The position numbers were made by a program, and so were the translations under genes. This document shows, one piece after another, positions 32,715 through 40,984 of a DNA stretch of 42,150 nt. Under the pieces are notes generated by a model. That model searched no databases and was not told where the DNA came from. It saw only the letters and a program-made list of their open reading frames with translations. The DNA is taken from the NCBI GenBank assembly GCA_018666155.1, contig JABJAH010000002.1, positions 1-42,150 of the forward strand, given 5' to 3'. This DNA comes from Rhodospirillaceae bacterium. GTDB taxonomy: Bacteria > Pseudomonadota > Alphaproteobacteria > Rhodospirillales > Rhodospirillaceae. The first letter of the stretch is position 1. Each line of letters begins with the position of its first letter.

Positions 32715-33338
32715 TTATGGGATGCGACGATAGACACGCAGCATGTTGTTGGCCGGCATCTCGATGCTTTGCTCAAGCGACAGTCCGGCCGCAGCGCCCA
32801 GATCATCAACCGCTTCCGCATCACGCACGCCCCACTCCGGATTCTGCGAGATCAACCAGTCTTGGAACGACTCATTGGACGGCGCGGTATGAACGCCGCC
32901 GACCTTGAACGGCCCATAGAGAAACAGAACACCACCACCGGACAGAACTCGCCCGGCTCCGGCAAAGAGACCCTGCGCCGCTGACCAGGGTGCGATGTGG
33001 ATCATGTTGCAGCAGAGAATCGCTTCGGCCGATTCGACCGGCCACACCTCAGCTCCAGCATTGAGTTCGAGGGGCGCCTGGAGATTGGGGAGCGCCGCAT
33101 CAGAAACCGTTCGGGCAATGCGACCTTGCGCGTCCGGATCAGGGTCGGTTGGTTGCCATGTCAGATTGGGATTGGCGTCTGCCAGCACGGCGGAGTGATA
33201 ACCGCCGCCCGAGGCGATCTCAAGCACCAGGCCTGAACTGGGCAACAAAGGAGAGGCGGCCTCGACAATAGGCCCAACGTTGCGCTGGGCTGACGGATGC
33301 GCCTGCTCAAATAACTTTTCTGCCGTTGGGTTAATCAT
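32715..33338 (-). CDS. DUF938-family SAM-dependent methyltransferase-like protein
   Basis: 207 residues. The family pattern is plain: HPSAQRNVGPIVEA near the N-terminus, VLEIASGGGYHSAVLA as the SAM-binding motif I (usually EIASGTGEH), LTWQPTDPD as motif II, and AILCCNMIHIAPW. Family length is about 200-220. Cytoplasmic; the methyl acceptor is unknown. A terminator lies upstream (33376-33406), so it has its own promoter. Confidence 0.88.
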   Translation of the reverse strand: MINPTAEKLFEQAHPSAQRNVGPIVEAASPLLPSSGLVLEIASGGGYHSAVLADANPNLTWQPTDPDPDAQGRIARTVSDAALPNLQAPLELNAGAEVWPVESAEAILCCNMIHIAPWSAAQGLFAGAGRVLSGGGVLFLYGPFKVGGVHTAPSNESFQDWLISQNPEWGVRDAEAVDDLGAAAGLSLEQSIEMPANNMLRVYRRIP

Positions 33339-33375
33339 GGCTTGTTATCACCCGCGGTCCCTTCAATGGGCTCAT

Positions 33376-33406
33376 AAGAAACGGGGCGACCCAGAAGGCC
33401 GCCCCG
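33376..33406 (-). terminator. Intrinsic terminator after hyuB
   Basis: Read on the minus strand, CGGGGCG / CGCCCCG (33400-33406, 33382-33388) form the base of a hairpin followed by TTTCTT. It lies just after the hyuB stop. Confidence 0.65.
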
Positions 33407-33434
33407 CTCAACACGTACTCGAAGTGATGTGGCT

Positions 33435-35348
33435 TTACTCGGCCGCTTGCTTCAATTGGTTGTCAGGCTGGAAGACCGGAGGCCGGGGCGCTGTCAGATG
33501 CGTCTCTTCCTCACACGTCGCCATGATGGTTTTCATATCCCGTCCCTTATTGAAGACCGGGGTCTTCTTAGGACGCTTGGCCTGCATTTCCTTACGCAGC
33601 TTCTTGGTCGCGTCTTCATTGACCTTGCCACTTGCATTGCAGACGACACCATAGCGCAGAGCGCCATCAGAGGTTACCAGTCCACGGGTCACTTCAAGGG
33701 CAACTGTTTCAGCAGGCCGCTCGAGCGGATTGCCGACACCGCCGCCACCCCAAGTGATAAAGGCCAAGATATCGCCAGCCTTAACCTTAACGTTGTCGCA
33801 CTTAGACAGGTGATATTCGACGACGCCTGTGTCATAGCCACCGCGGTACATAACCTTGATTGAACGCTCACCAGGCTCACCACCTGTGACACCCCAAGGG
33901 TATGTCAGCCAGCGGTCATCATGGATTGAGATTTCGCCATCTTCGAGGAAGCCGTAATCCACGCGAAGGGCGTTACCACCGCGATAGAATCCAGGACCAC
34001 CTGTGTCGGCGACCGTTTCATGCTTCTCGATACGCAGGGGGAAGTACGCTTCCAGGTATTCCTGCGGCACGTTGGTGAAGCTCGGCCACATCGAGTGACC
34101 ATCCGGTCCGTCGCCATGTGGGCGAGCGGGGATGCCACCAAAGCCGATTTGGTAAAGCTGGTACCATTCGCCACGGCTGTCTGTCCCTGAGTACATAAAG
34201 TGAGGGGAAGACGAGAAGCCAGCAGCTGCCAAGAAATCAGGGTTTTTCTGACCGAGCAGAGCCGCGAAGGTATCAAAGATACGGCCGAGAGCATGAGTCC
34301 GGCAAGAAAGTGCGGCCGGGAAGTTCGGCTTGAGCAATGTGCCCTGTGGAATGCGCACATCAACCAGATCATAGAACCCATCGTTAAACAAAATTTCCGG
34401 ATCGAAGACCATGATCATGTACACGCCCCAGAACATCTTGAGCATGTTTTCATTCAGGTAGAAGTTAATGGAACCGACAGCTTGGGGGTCAGTCCCCTCC
34501 CAGTCGAGAATCACCTTTTTGCCTTCGCGCCACATGGTGCACTTGATCTTGTACGGGCCATAACCACGGCCGTCGTCGTCGATGTAATCTTCAAACGACA
34601 CTGGCTCGACACCAATGGCTTGTTGAATCAAGCCACTAACGGCGCGCAAGTTCCGGTCAAGAGCCGCTTGGGTGGCCGACACATACGTGTCGACACCAAA
34701 GCGATCACACATTTCCTTCACGCGCTTCTCGGCCACACGACAGGCGGCAAGAATGGCATTGAGATCGGACCGGTTCCACGTCGGCAGGCGGACTTGGTTG
34801 AGCATGAGCTCAAGCAATGTTTCCTGCAGAATGCCTTTTTTGTAGAGCTTGGTCGGTGGAGTCACGAGACCTTCTTCAAAGATAGTCGTGGCATCCGTCG
34901 GCATTGAGCCAGGAACCTTACCACCGTTGTCGGTCATGTGACCGAAGTGGCAAGACCACCCAACCAAACGACCGGTGTAGAAGATCGGAAGCACGATGAG
35001 CCAGTCATTAGCGTGACTGACTGCCCCCTGAACTTTGTACGGATCGTTAGTGAAGAAGACGTCGCCTTCTTCGATGGTGCCATCGTAGCCTTCAAGAAAG
35101 CCCGAGATAAACGACCCGAACTGGCCAACAACCATTTTACCATTGCGATCAGCAATCAGCGGAAAGGCATCATGCTGTTCGCGAATCCCTGGGGACATCG
35201 CCGTCCGGAACACGGTCGCATCCATCTCATAACGCGCATTGCGAAGCGCGCTTTCGACGATGTCGAGCGTGATGGCGTCAACTTTGACCTTTTTAAAGGG
35301 CTTGTTGTTGGTTTGGATGATCTGCGCTGTATTTGTCTTCTTAGCCAT
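33435..35348 (-). CDS. hyuB: Hydantoinase B/oxoprolinase-family subunit
   Basis: 637 residues. ATG preceded by AGGAGAAAG. Hydantoinase_B core: DAITLDIVESALRNARYEMDATVFRTA, FITSND-like VFFTNDPYKVQGAVSHANDW, GHMTDNGGKVPGSMP, and GGPGFYRGGNALRVDYGF near the C-terminus, followed by GGGGVGNPLERP. With HyuA it forms an ATP-dependent enzyme of the N-methylhydantoinase/5-oxoprolinase/acetone-carboxylase superfamily. It follows hyuA by 23 bases, so one operon. Confidence 0.93.
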   Translation of the reverse strand: MAKKTNTAQIIQTNNKPFKKVKVDAITLDIVESALRNARYEMDATVFRTAMSPGIREQHDAFPLIADRNGKMVVGQFGSFISGFLEGYDGTIEEGDVFFTNDPYKVQGAVSHANDWLIVLPIFYTGRLVGWSCHFGHMTDNGGKVPGSMPTDATTIFEEGLVTPPTKLYKKGILQETLLELMLNQVRLPTWNRSDLNAILAACRVAEKRVKEMCDRFGVDTYVSATQAALDRNLRAVSGLIQQAIGVEPVSFEDYIDDDGRGYGPYKIKCTMWREGKKVILDWEGTDPQAVGSINFYLNENMLKMFWGVYMIMVFDPEILFNDGFYDLVDVRIPQGTLLKPNFPAALSCRTHALGRIFDTFAALLGQKNPDFLAAAGFSSSPHFMYSGTDSRGEWYQLYQIGFGGIPARPHGDGPDGHSMWPSFTNVPQEYLEAYFPLRIEKHETVADTGGPGFYRGGNALRVDYGFLEDGEISIHDDRWLTYPWGVTGGEPGERSIKVMYRGGYDTGVVEYHLSKCDNVKVKAGDILAFITWGGGGVGNPLERPAETVALEVTRGLVTSDGALRYGVVCNASGKVNEDATKKLRKEMQAKRPKKTPVFNKGRDMKTIMATCEEETHLTAPRPPVFQPDNQLKQAAE

Positions 35349-35371
35349 AATTCTTTCTCCTAACCTGTGCC

Positions 35372-35545
35372 CTACTTCTTCGCTTTGGATCTGGATGCAA
35401 CCTTACGCTTCGGCTTCGCTTTTGCCTTAGCTTTAGGCTTCGCCTTAGCTTTGACCTTGGGCTTAGCTTTGGGCTTCGCTTTGGGCTTCGCTTTAGCTTT
35501 GGCCTTGGGCTTCGCTTTTGCCTTTGTGGTTGCCTTAGCTTTGTT
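35372..35545 (-). repeat. Lys-Ala-Pro codon repeats in the hyuA tail
   Basis: Repeats built from GCTTTGGGCTTC and GCTTTAGCTTTG type units on the plus strand encode the tail. Likely expandable by slippage. Confidence 0.8.
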
Positions 35546-37609
35546 GCCTTTCCAACCCTTCGGGGTGATGAGAATGCAACCCACCTTATCGATCTCACCT
35601 TGGCAATCCGCGAGGATAACGGTGGTTGAATCGAATTCGGTTATAACGGCTGGGCCTGAAATCTTATTCCCGGCCTTAAGCTTGGCACGATCATAGATAT
35701 TGGCTTTGTGACTCTTCCCGTCAGCCCAAATGGTGTGCTTGTTGTCGATGATAGCAGCATTAGCATTGGCAGAACCCTTGCTCGCTTTAACCGCTTTCAC
35801 GTTTGGCGCATCACCCATGACGATGGCACGAAGGTTGACAATTTCATGCTCAGCGTCGAGCGCGAATGTAAACATCCGAGTGTGGCTTGCGTCGAAAGAC
35901 TTCGCTGCTTGAGCAAGACCGTTTTTGTCAAAGCCATTCACTTTACAAGGCACAGTCAGGGAGAAACCTTGACCCGTATAACGAAGGTCAACTTCCCAAA
36001 CAATTTGGTGTTCCTTCTTAGGAATACCTTCTTTGATGAGCGACTGAGCGGCGTTCTTGGTCAGACCGTTGAGAATCTTCAAGACATCTTTGTTGTTCGT
36101 CTCAGAGAAACGCCTCACATATGTTTGCGATGCTTCATTACGAACCCGCGTCGTCGCGTCGCCGTAAGCACACAGCACACCTGGGCCTGGCGGAATAATG
36201 ACCGGCCAGGCACCCGTCAACTTACCAAGTGCGTTCGCATGGAGCGGACCGGCACCACCGAAACCGATGAGCGAAAAGTCACGAGGATCGTAGCCTTGCT
36301 CAATCGAAACCAAGCGCAGGGCACCGAACATGTTTTCGTTGACGATTTTCATCACGCCTTCAGCGGCGGCCTCAATGGAAATCTTCAGTGGGTCAGCAAC
36401 TGCTTTCTTAATGGCTGCGCGGGCCGCCTTAACGTCCAGCTTCATTTCGCCACCAATCAACGATGGCGGAAGGTGGCCGAGAACCACGTTAGCGTCAGTA
36501 ACCGAAGGCTCCGTGCCACCCTTGCCGTAACAGGCTGGGCCTGGATCAGCGCCAGCGCTTTCAGGACCAACACGCAAGGCGCCGGTCAATTCAGGCACGC
36601 GGGCAAGAGACCCACCACCAGCACCAACGGTACGAACATCAAGAGAGGATGATCGCACGGTAACGTCACCAACGCGTGTTTCGCGGCGGAGCTGAGGTTC
36701 ACCGTTTTCGATCAGCGCCACGTCAGTCGACGTGCCGCCCATATCGAAGGTCATCAGGTTCTTAAAGCCGGCTTGCTTGGCGAGCCAAAGGGCTCCAGCA
36801 ACACCACCGGCAGGACCAGACATCATCAGAGAGACAGGGCGATCGGAGGCGGTATCAAACGCCATCAAACCACCATCGGAGCGAAGCACTTTATATTTGC
36901 AATCGCCGGTCTTCTTTTTGAGAGCCTTTTCCAGGTTGCCAAGATACCTGGCCACTGTCGGGCGAACGTAAGAGTTCGCAACAGCCGTCAAGGTGCGCTC
37001 GTATTCGTACATTTCGGGCAGCACTTCGTGGCTGAGGCTGACCGGAATACCGGGCATTTCTTTCTCAACAATCTTACGGATCTTCTGCTCGTGATCGCCG
37101 TTCGCGAAAGAGTTCATCAGAGAAACTGTAACGGCCTGGACTTTTCGCTTCTTGAGAATTTTGCAGGCCTCGACGACTGAGTCTGCTTCAAGTTTGCGAA
37201 CCACTTCACCGCGGGCCCCTGTGCGCTCTTTCACTTCTACGGTGTTTTCCAAAAGGGCCAACGGGGTCGGCTTCGGCCAAATCAACCAGCCAGCGAGACC
37301 ACCAGGCACGTATGACCGGCCGATCTGCAGAACCTGGCGATAGCCATCCGTTACGATGAGGCCAACTGCTGCGCCCTTGCCTTCAAGAATGGCGTTGGTC
37401 GCGACGGTCGTGCCGTGCATCAACTCACTAATTTCGGTCGGCTTGATCCCTGCATCTGCACAGATGCGGGTAATACCGTTCATCACACCTATGGATTGGT
37501 CGGCTGGTGTAGAAGGCGTCTTGCCTCGGAAAGTTTCACCAGTTTTCTCATTGATCAGGAGTAAATCCGTAAAAGTACCCCCGACATCACACCCCAGTAC
37601 GTAAGACAT
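35372..37609 (-). CDS. hyuA: Hydantoinase A/oxoprolinase-family subunit with histone-H1-like tail
   Basis: 745 residues; family members are usually about 680-700. N-terminal hydantoinase/oxoprolinase ASKHA domain with CDVGGTFTDLLLI, ELMHGTTVATNAILEGKG, and DMGGTSTDVALI. The ATP-binding C-terminal part has GFGGAGPLHANALG. After KVGCILITPKGWKG the last 57 residues are almost wholly Lys, Ala and Pro in KAKAKPKAK-type repeats (codons 35372-35545), which is not part of the family. It should hydrolyse or carboxylate a cyclic amide or ketone with ATP together with HyuB. The tail may bind nucleic acid or other polyanions. Confidence 0.93.
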   Translation of the reverse strand: MSYVLGCDVGGTFTDLLLINEKTGETFRGKTPSTPADQSIGVMNGITRICADAGIKPTEISELMHGTTVATNAILEGKGAAVGLIVTDGYRQVLQIGRSYVPGGLAGWLIWPKPTPLALLENTVEVKERTGARGEVVRKLEADSVVEACKILKKRKVQAVTVSLMNSFANGDHEQKIRKIVEKEMPGIPVSLSHEVLPEMYEYERTLTAVANSYVRPTVARYLGNLEKALKKKTGDCKYKVLRSDGGLMAFDTASDRPVSLMMSGPAGGVAGALWLAKQAGFKNLMTFDMGGTSTDVALIENGEPQLRRETRVGDVTVRSSSLDVRTVGAGGGSLARVPELTGALRVGPESAGADPGPACYGKGGTEPSVTDANVVLGHLPPSLIGGEMKLDVKAARAAIKKAVADPLKISIEAAAEGVMKIVNENMFGALRLVSIEQGYDPRDFSLIGFGGAGPLHANALGKLTGAWPVIIPPGPGVLCAYGDATTRVRNEASQTYVRRFSETNNKDVLKILNGLTKNAAQSLIKEGIPKKEHQIVWEVDLRYTGQGFSLTVPCKVNGFDKNGLAQAAKSFDASHTRMFTFALDAEHEIVNLRAIVMGDAPNVKAVKASKGSANANAAIIDNKHTIWADGKSHKANIYDRAKLKAGNKISGPAVITEFDSTTVILADCQGEIDKVGCILITPKGWKGNKAKATTKAKAKPKAKAKAKPKAKPKAKPKVKAKAKPKAKAKAKPKRKVASRSKAKK

Positions 37610-37822
37610 TGTGCAGTTACGTCCCTTTATTTGAATTATTCTAATTTGGCTGCGTCAGCGCAAAACACTGAGCAACCGCTCGACTCCCCACGAAACCGAA
37701 AGACAGGCGGCTTCGCAAACCTAACTCAGCAATCTGGCTAAATCGACTCTAGACGTCGCAAGATAAGACCGCGTCGCCCAACTAGCGCAAAATAACAGCT
37801 ATGACCAGCCCCAAGCGCCTGT

Positions 37823-38734
37823 TTAAGCCGCTTTTGCGACGTCCGGGAACACCCCAGCCTTGCCCAACATCGCTGGAACGGCACCCCCGAGTCGGTCCCC
37901 GATCCACTCCGCCGTGGCGATGACCTTATTGATATCAATCCCAGTTTCCACGCCCATACGGTTGAACATGTAGATCAAATCTTCCAACGGAATGTTCCCC
38001 GTCGCGCGCGGCGCAAACGGACAACCGCCAATGCCGCCGGTCGAGGCATCGATGAAATCGACGCCCGCTTCGACCGCTGCATAGGCGTTGGCCAGACCGG
38101 TATTGCGGGTGTTGTGCAGGTGAACACGGATCGGCATGCCCGGCACCGCTTCCTTTACCTTGCCAATCAGATCGGTCACCCGGATCGGATCAGCGCAGCC
38201 GATGGTATCGGCCAAAGCGATTTCGACAGGCTCTGATTCGGCGCATCGTTTTGCGATGTCTGCAACGTGATCGGGCGAGACTTCGCCTTCAAACGGACAG
38301 CCAAAGGAGGCACCAATGGTGACCCCGGCCTTAACACCCTCAGATTTGGCCAGCCGGCCAACCGTGTTCCACGCGTCGACGGTTTCCGCCGATGTCATGC
38401 CCTGGTTCTTGGTGGCGAAGGTATCGGTCGAGACAACCGCGTAGCCAACTTCGTCAACGCCAGCATCACGAGCGCGCTCATAACCCTTCATATTAAGAAT
38501 GAGACCAATGAAAGAGCAGCCGGTGCCCTTAGGCAGTCCAGCCAGCACCTCAACAGCATCAGCCATTTGCGGCACCCGCTTAGGGTTCACGAAGCTGGTG
38601 ACTTCGATACGTTTCATTCCCGCATCGATCGAGCGGGTAATAAATTCGATTTTATCTTCGGTCGACAAAATGGTCGGTTCGGCTTGAATGCCGTCACGGG
38701 GACCGACTTCGACCAAGGTGACTGCGCGCGTCAT
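37823..38734 (-). CDS. Hydroxymethylglutaryl-CoA lyase-type enzyme
   Basis: 303 residues, the family length. TIM-barrel start LVEVGPRDGIQAEPTILSTEDK, metal His pair in VHLHNTRNTGLANAYAA, and the signature TGGIGGCPFAPRATGNIPLED with the catalytic Cys. The reaction in this family is cleavage of HMG-CoA to acetyl-CoA and acetoacetate; citramalyl-CoA-type substrates are an alternative. Divergent from a CaiB/BaiF CoA-transferase, which could make its CoA substrate. It has a 23-bp palindrome in its leader (38775-38797). Confidence 0.92.
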   Translation of the reverse strand: MTRAVTLVEVGPRDGIQAEPTILSTEDKIEFITRSIDAGMKRIEVTSFVNPKRVPQMADAVEVLAGLPKGTGCSFIGLILNMKGYERARDAGVDEVGYAVVSTDTFATKNQGMTSAETVDAWNTVGRLAKSEGVKAGVTIGASFGCPFEGEVSPDHVADIAKRCAESEPVEIALADTIGCADPIRVTDLIGKVKEAVPGMPIRVHLHNTRNTGLANAYAAVEAGVDFIDASTGGIGGCPFAPRATGNIPLEDLIYMFNRMGVETGIDINKVIATAEWIGDRLGGAVPAMLGKAGVFPDVAKAA

Positions 38735-38774
38735 GGCTTAAGTCTCACTTTTGAAGGTTGTTGTTACGAGGTCA

Positions 38775-38797
38775 GGCGGAAACCATAGGTTTCCGCC
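38775..38797. promoter_or_regulatory. Perfect palindrome (10-bp arms) in the lyase leader
   Basis: GGCGGAAACC, ATA, GGTTTCCGCC. No T-run follows on either strand, so an operator or RNA hairpin is more likely than a terminator. Forty bases upstream of the lyase ATG. Confidence 0.6.
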
Positions 38798-38893
38798 GTT
38801 AAATACGATATTAGTCCGGACACATGCCTTTGCAAGGCTGGGCGCTTGAATCGTCGCTTGTCGGTCGCTAAACACCTTGCTGGGTCTGTTCAC

Positions 38894-38945
38894 CCCTAGA
38901 TCTAGGGCCATTGATTGCGCCTTAGGGGAAAACGAGAGACCCTAA
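38894..38945. promoter_or_regulatory. Cluster of four CCCTA(G/A) half-sites before the CoA-transferase gene
   Basis: A perfect 14-bp palindrome CCCTAGATCTAGGG (38894-38907) is followed by TTAGGG (38922-38927) and CCCTAA (38940-38945). Likely a regulator-binding region; regulator unknown. Confidence 0.45.
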
Positions 38946-39024
38946 AAGAGCCGCCTAAACGCCGGCTACGGGATGAAAAACAAGGCCTCCAAGAAATGGG
39001 CCGCCAGAGAAAAGGACGTACATA

Positions 39025-40227
39025 ATGTCGCAAGAGGCCACAGGCCCCCTTAAGGGACTTCGCTTGATCGAAATGGGACAACTCTTGGCTGGCCCGTTCT
39101 GCGGCCAACTGATGGGCGACTTTGGCGCCGAGGTCATCAAGATCGAGCAACCGACGGTGGGCGACCCCATGCGCGACTGGGGCCGCGAAAAGATCAACGG
39201 CAAATCCCTATGGTGGCCGATCCTGGCGCGGAACAAAAAATGCATCACCCTCAATGCCCGGGTCCCTGAAGGTCAGGAGATCATCAAGGAATTGGCAAAG
39301 AAATCAGACTTCCTGCTGGAGAACTTCCGTCCCGGCACGCTGGAACGCTGGAATCTGGGCTACGACGTCCTCTCAGCTCTTAATGAAGCTCTGATCATGA
39401 TCAGAGTCTCCGGTTACGGCCAGACAGGCCCGTACTCCCACAGAGCTGGCTATGCCGCCGTTGGCGAAGCGATGGGCGGCCTGCGTTATGTCATCGGAGA
39501 TCCATCAACACCGCCAAGCCGGGCCGGCATTTCCATCGGCGACACCCTTGCCGCAACATACGGTTGCTTGGGTGGCTTGATGGCCCTGCATAACCGTCAT
39601 GTGACCGGCAAAGGCCAGGTGGTCGATTCAGCAATTTATGAAGCCGTCTTCGCGATGATGGAAAGCCTCGTCAGCGAGTTTGACAAAGTGGGCCACATCA
39701 GAGAACGGACCGGCTCGATCCTCCCGCAGGTCTCGCCGTCAAATATTTACAGTGCAAGTGACGGCGATTTCTTGATTGCCGCCAACCAAGACACTGTCTT
39801 CTCGCGCCTCTGTGAAGCCATGGGCCAGCCTGAACTTTTCGAGAACGAGCGATATTCGAACCACACGGCGCGCGGAGAGAACCAGACCGAGCTCGACGAC
39901 ATCATCAACGCCTGGACCCAGACTAAAACGGTTAAAGAGCTGGAAGAACTTATGGATAAGGCCGGTGTCCCATCAGGCCTGATCTATCGTGCTCCGGAAA
40001 TGCTTGAAGACGCGCACTTCAAAGCCCGTGAAGCCATTATCGACGTGGCCGACAAGCATATCGGTTCGATCAAAATGCAGAATACGTTCCCGAAATTCTC
40101 GCGCACGCCAGGCAACGTGCGTTGGACCGGCCCAGATCACGGCGAGCACAATGAAGAAATTTACAAAGACCTGCTCGGCATGACGGACGGCCAGATCGGC
40201 GAATACAAAGAAAAGGGCATCATTTGA
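39025..40227 (+). CDS. CaiB/BaiF family III CoA-transferase
   Basis: 400 residues, ATG with AAAGGACG upstream. The family opening GLRLIEMGQLLAGPFCGQLMGDFGAEVIKIE is present, then KKCITLNAR, ENFRPGTLERWNLGY, SGYGQTGPYSHRAGY, and ISIGDTLAA with the catalytic Asp (D173). It transfers CoA between carboxylic acids. Divergent from the HMG-CoA-lyase-type gene and 31 bases before an amidase gene, with which it is probably co-transcribed. Substrate pair unknown. Confidence 0.93.
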   Translation: MSQEATGPLKGLRLIEMGQLLAGPFCGQLMGDFGAEVIKIEQPTVGDPMRDWGREKINGKSLWWPILARNKKCITLNARVPEGQEIIKELAKKSDFLLENFRPGTLERWNLGYDVLSALNEALIMIRVSGYGQTGPYSHRAGYAAVGEAMGGLRYVIGDPSTPPSRAGISIGDTLAATYGCLGGLMALHNRHVTGKGQVVDSAIYEAVFAMMESLVSEFDKVGHIRERTGSILPQVSPSNIYSASDGDFLIAANQDTVFSRLCEAMGQPELFENERYSNHTARGENQTELDDIINAWTQTKTVKELEELMDKAGVPSGLIYRAPEMLEDAHFKAREAIIDVADKHIGSIKMQNTFPKFSRTPGNVRWTGPDHGEHNEEIYKDLLGMTDGQIGEYKEKGII

Positions 40228-40258
40228 TTTCGATGCCCCAATTAAAAGGAACGTCACA

Positions 40259-40891
40259 ATGGCTGAAGATAAAAACCTCGATCAGGATTACGACAAGGCT
40301 GGCTTCGGCGGGGCGCTCGCCTTCGGCAAGAAGCCGGCGCTGCTCCTGATCGATTTTGCCAAAGCGTATATCACCAAAGACTGCGGCCTATACGCCGGCG
40401 TTGAGGATTCAGCTGCAGCGGCCATCAAACTGCTCGCCGCCGCGCGCGATGCCGGCATCATGATCGTTTACACCCGGGTTGAATTCACACCCGGTGGTGC
40501 CGATGGCGGTGTCTTCTACCGCAAGGTTCCAGCGCTAAAGAACTTTGACCGGGGCAACCCCATGGCCGAGTTCGTTGATGGCCTAGAGCCGCGCGACGAC
40601 GAAGTCGTGATTACCAAACAATATGCCAGCGCCTTTTTTGGCACCAACTTGGCCTCGACCCTCGCCGCCGATGGGATCGATACCCTGTTGATTAGCGGCT
40701 GGAGCACCTCAGGGTGCGTTCGCGCCTCAACTCTGGATGCCTGCCAGTCCGGCTTTATCCCCATTGTTGTGCGGGAAGCTGTTGGCGACCGGGATGTCAG
40801 ACCCCACGAATCCAACCTTTTTGACCTCCAGGCCAAGTATGCCGAGGTCAAAGGCATGGACGACGTCTTCGCCTACCTAAAAGGGCTCTAA
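40259..40891 (+). CDS. Isochorismatase-family amidase, N-carbamoylsarcosine amidase-like (copy 2)
   Basis: 210 residues, AAAAGGA eight bases before the ATG. Triad D32 (LLIDFAKAY), K120 (VITKQYASAFFGT) and C153 (GWSTSGCVRAS). About the same length as the copy at 27821, and shares its Cys-loop and FFGT features. Together with HyuAB it would complete an N-methylhydantoin to N-carbamoylsarcosine to sarcosine route, as known for creatinine breakdown; this is inference from gene families. Confidence 0.9.
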   Translation: MAEDKNLDQDYDKAGFGGALAFGKKPALLLIDFAKAYITKDCGLYAGVEDSAAAAIKLLAAARDAGIMIVYTRVEFTPGGADGGVFYRKVPALKNFDRGNPMAEFVDGLEPRDDEVVITKQYASAFFGTNLASTLAADGIDTLLISGWSTSGCVRASTLDACQSGFIPIVVREAVGDRDVRPHESNLFDLQAKYAEVKGMDDVFAYLKGL

Positions 40892-40984
40892 ACCCCGGTT
40901 GCCCCTTGATCACGGGGGCGTCAGGCCTTGGCCACGCCTTGAGCCGTGATAGCATACCTGTGTCACAGACAGAGGATCGCCGTC

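Noticed and set aside
35708..36652. 314-codon plus-strand open frame within hyuA
   Set aside because: Antisense to conserved HyuA motifs; no protein-like pattern of its own.
40901..40919. GCCCC/GGGGC hairpin after the second amidase
   Set aside because: Stem of only five pairs and no T-run; too weak to call a terminator.
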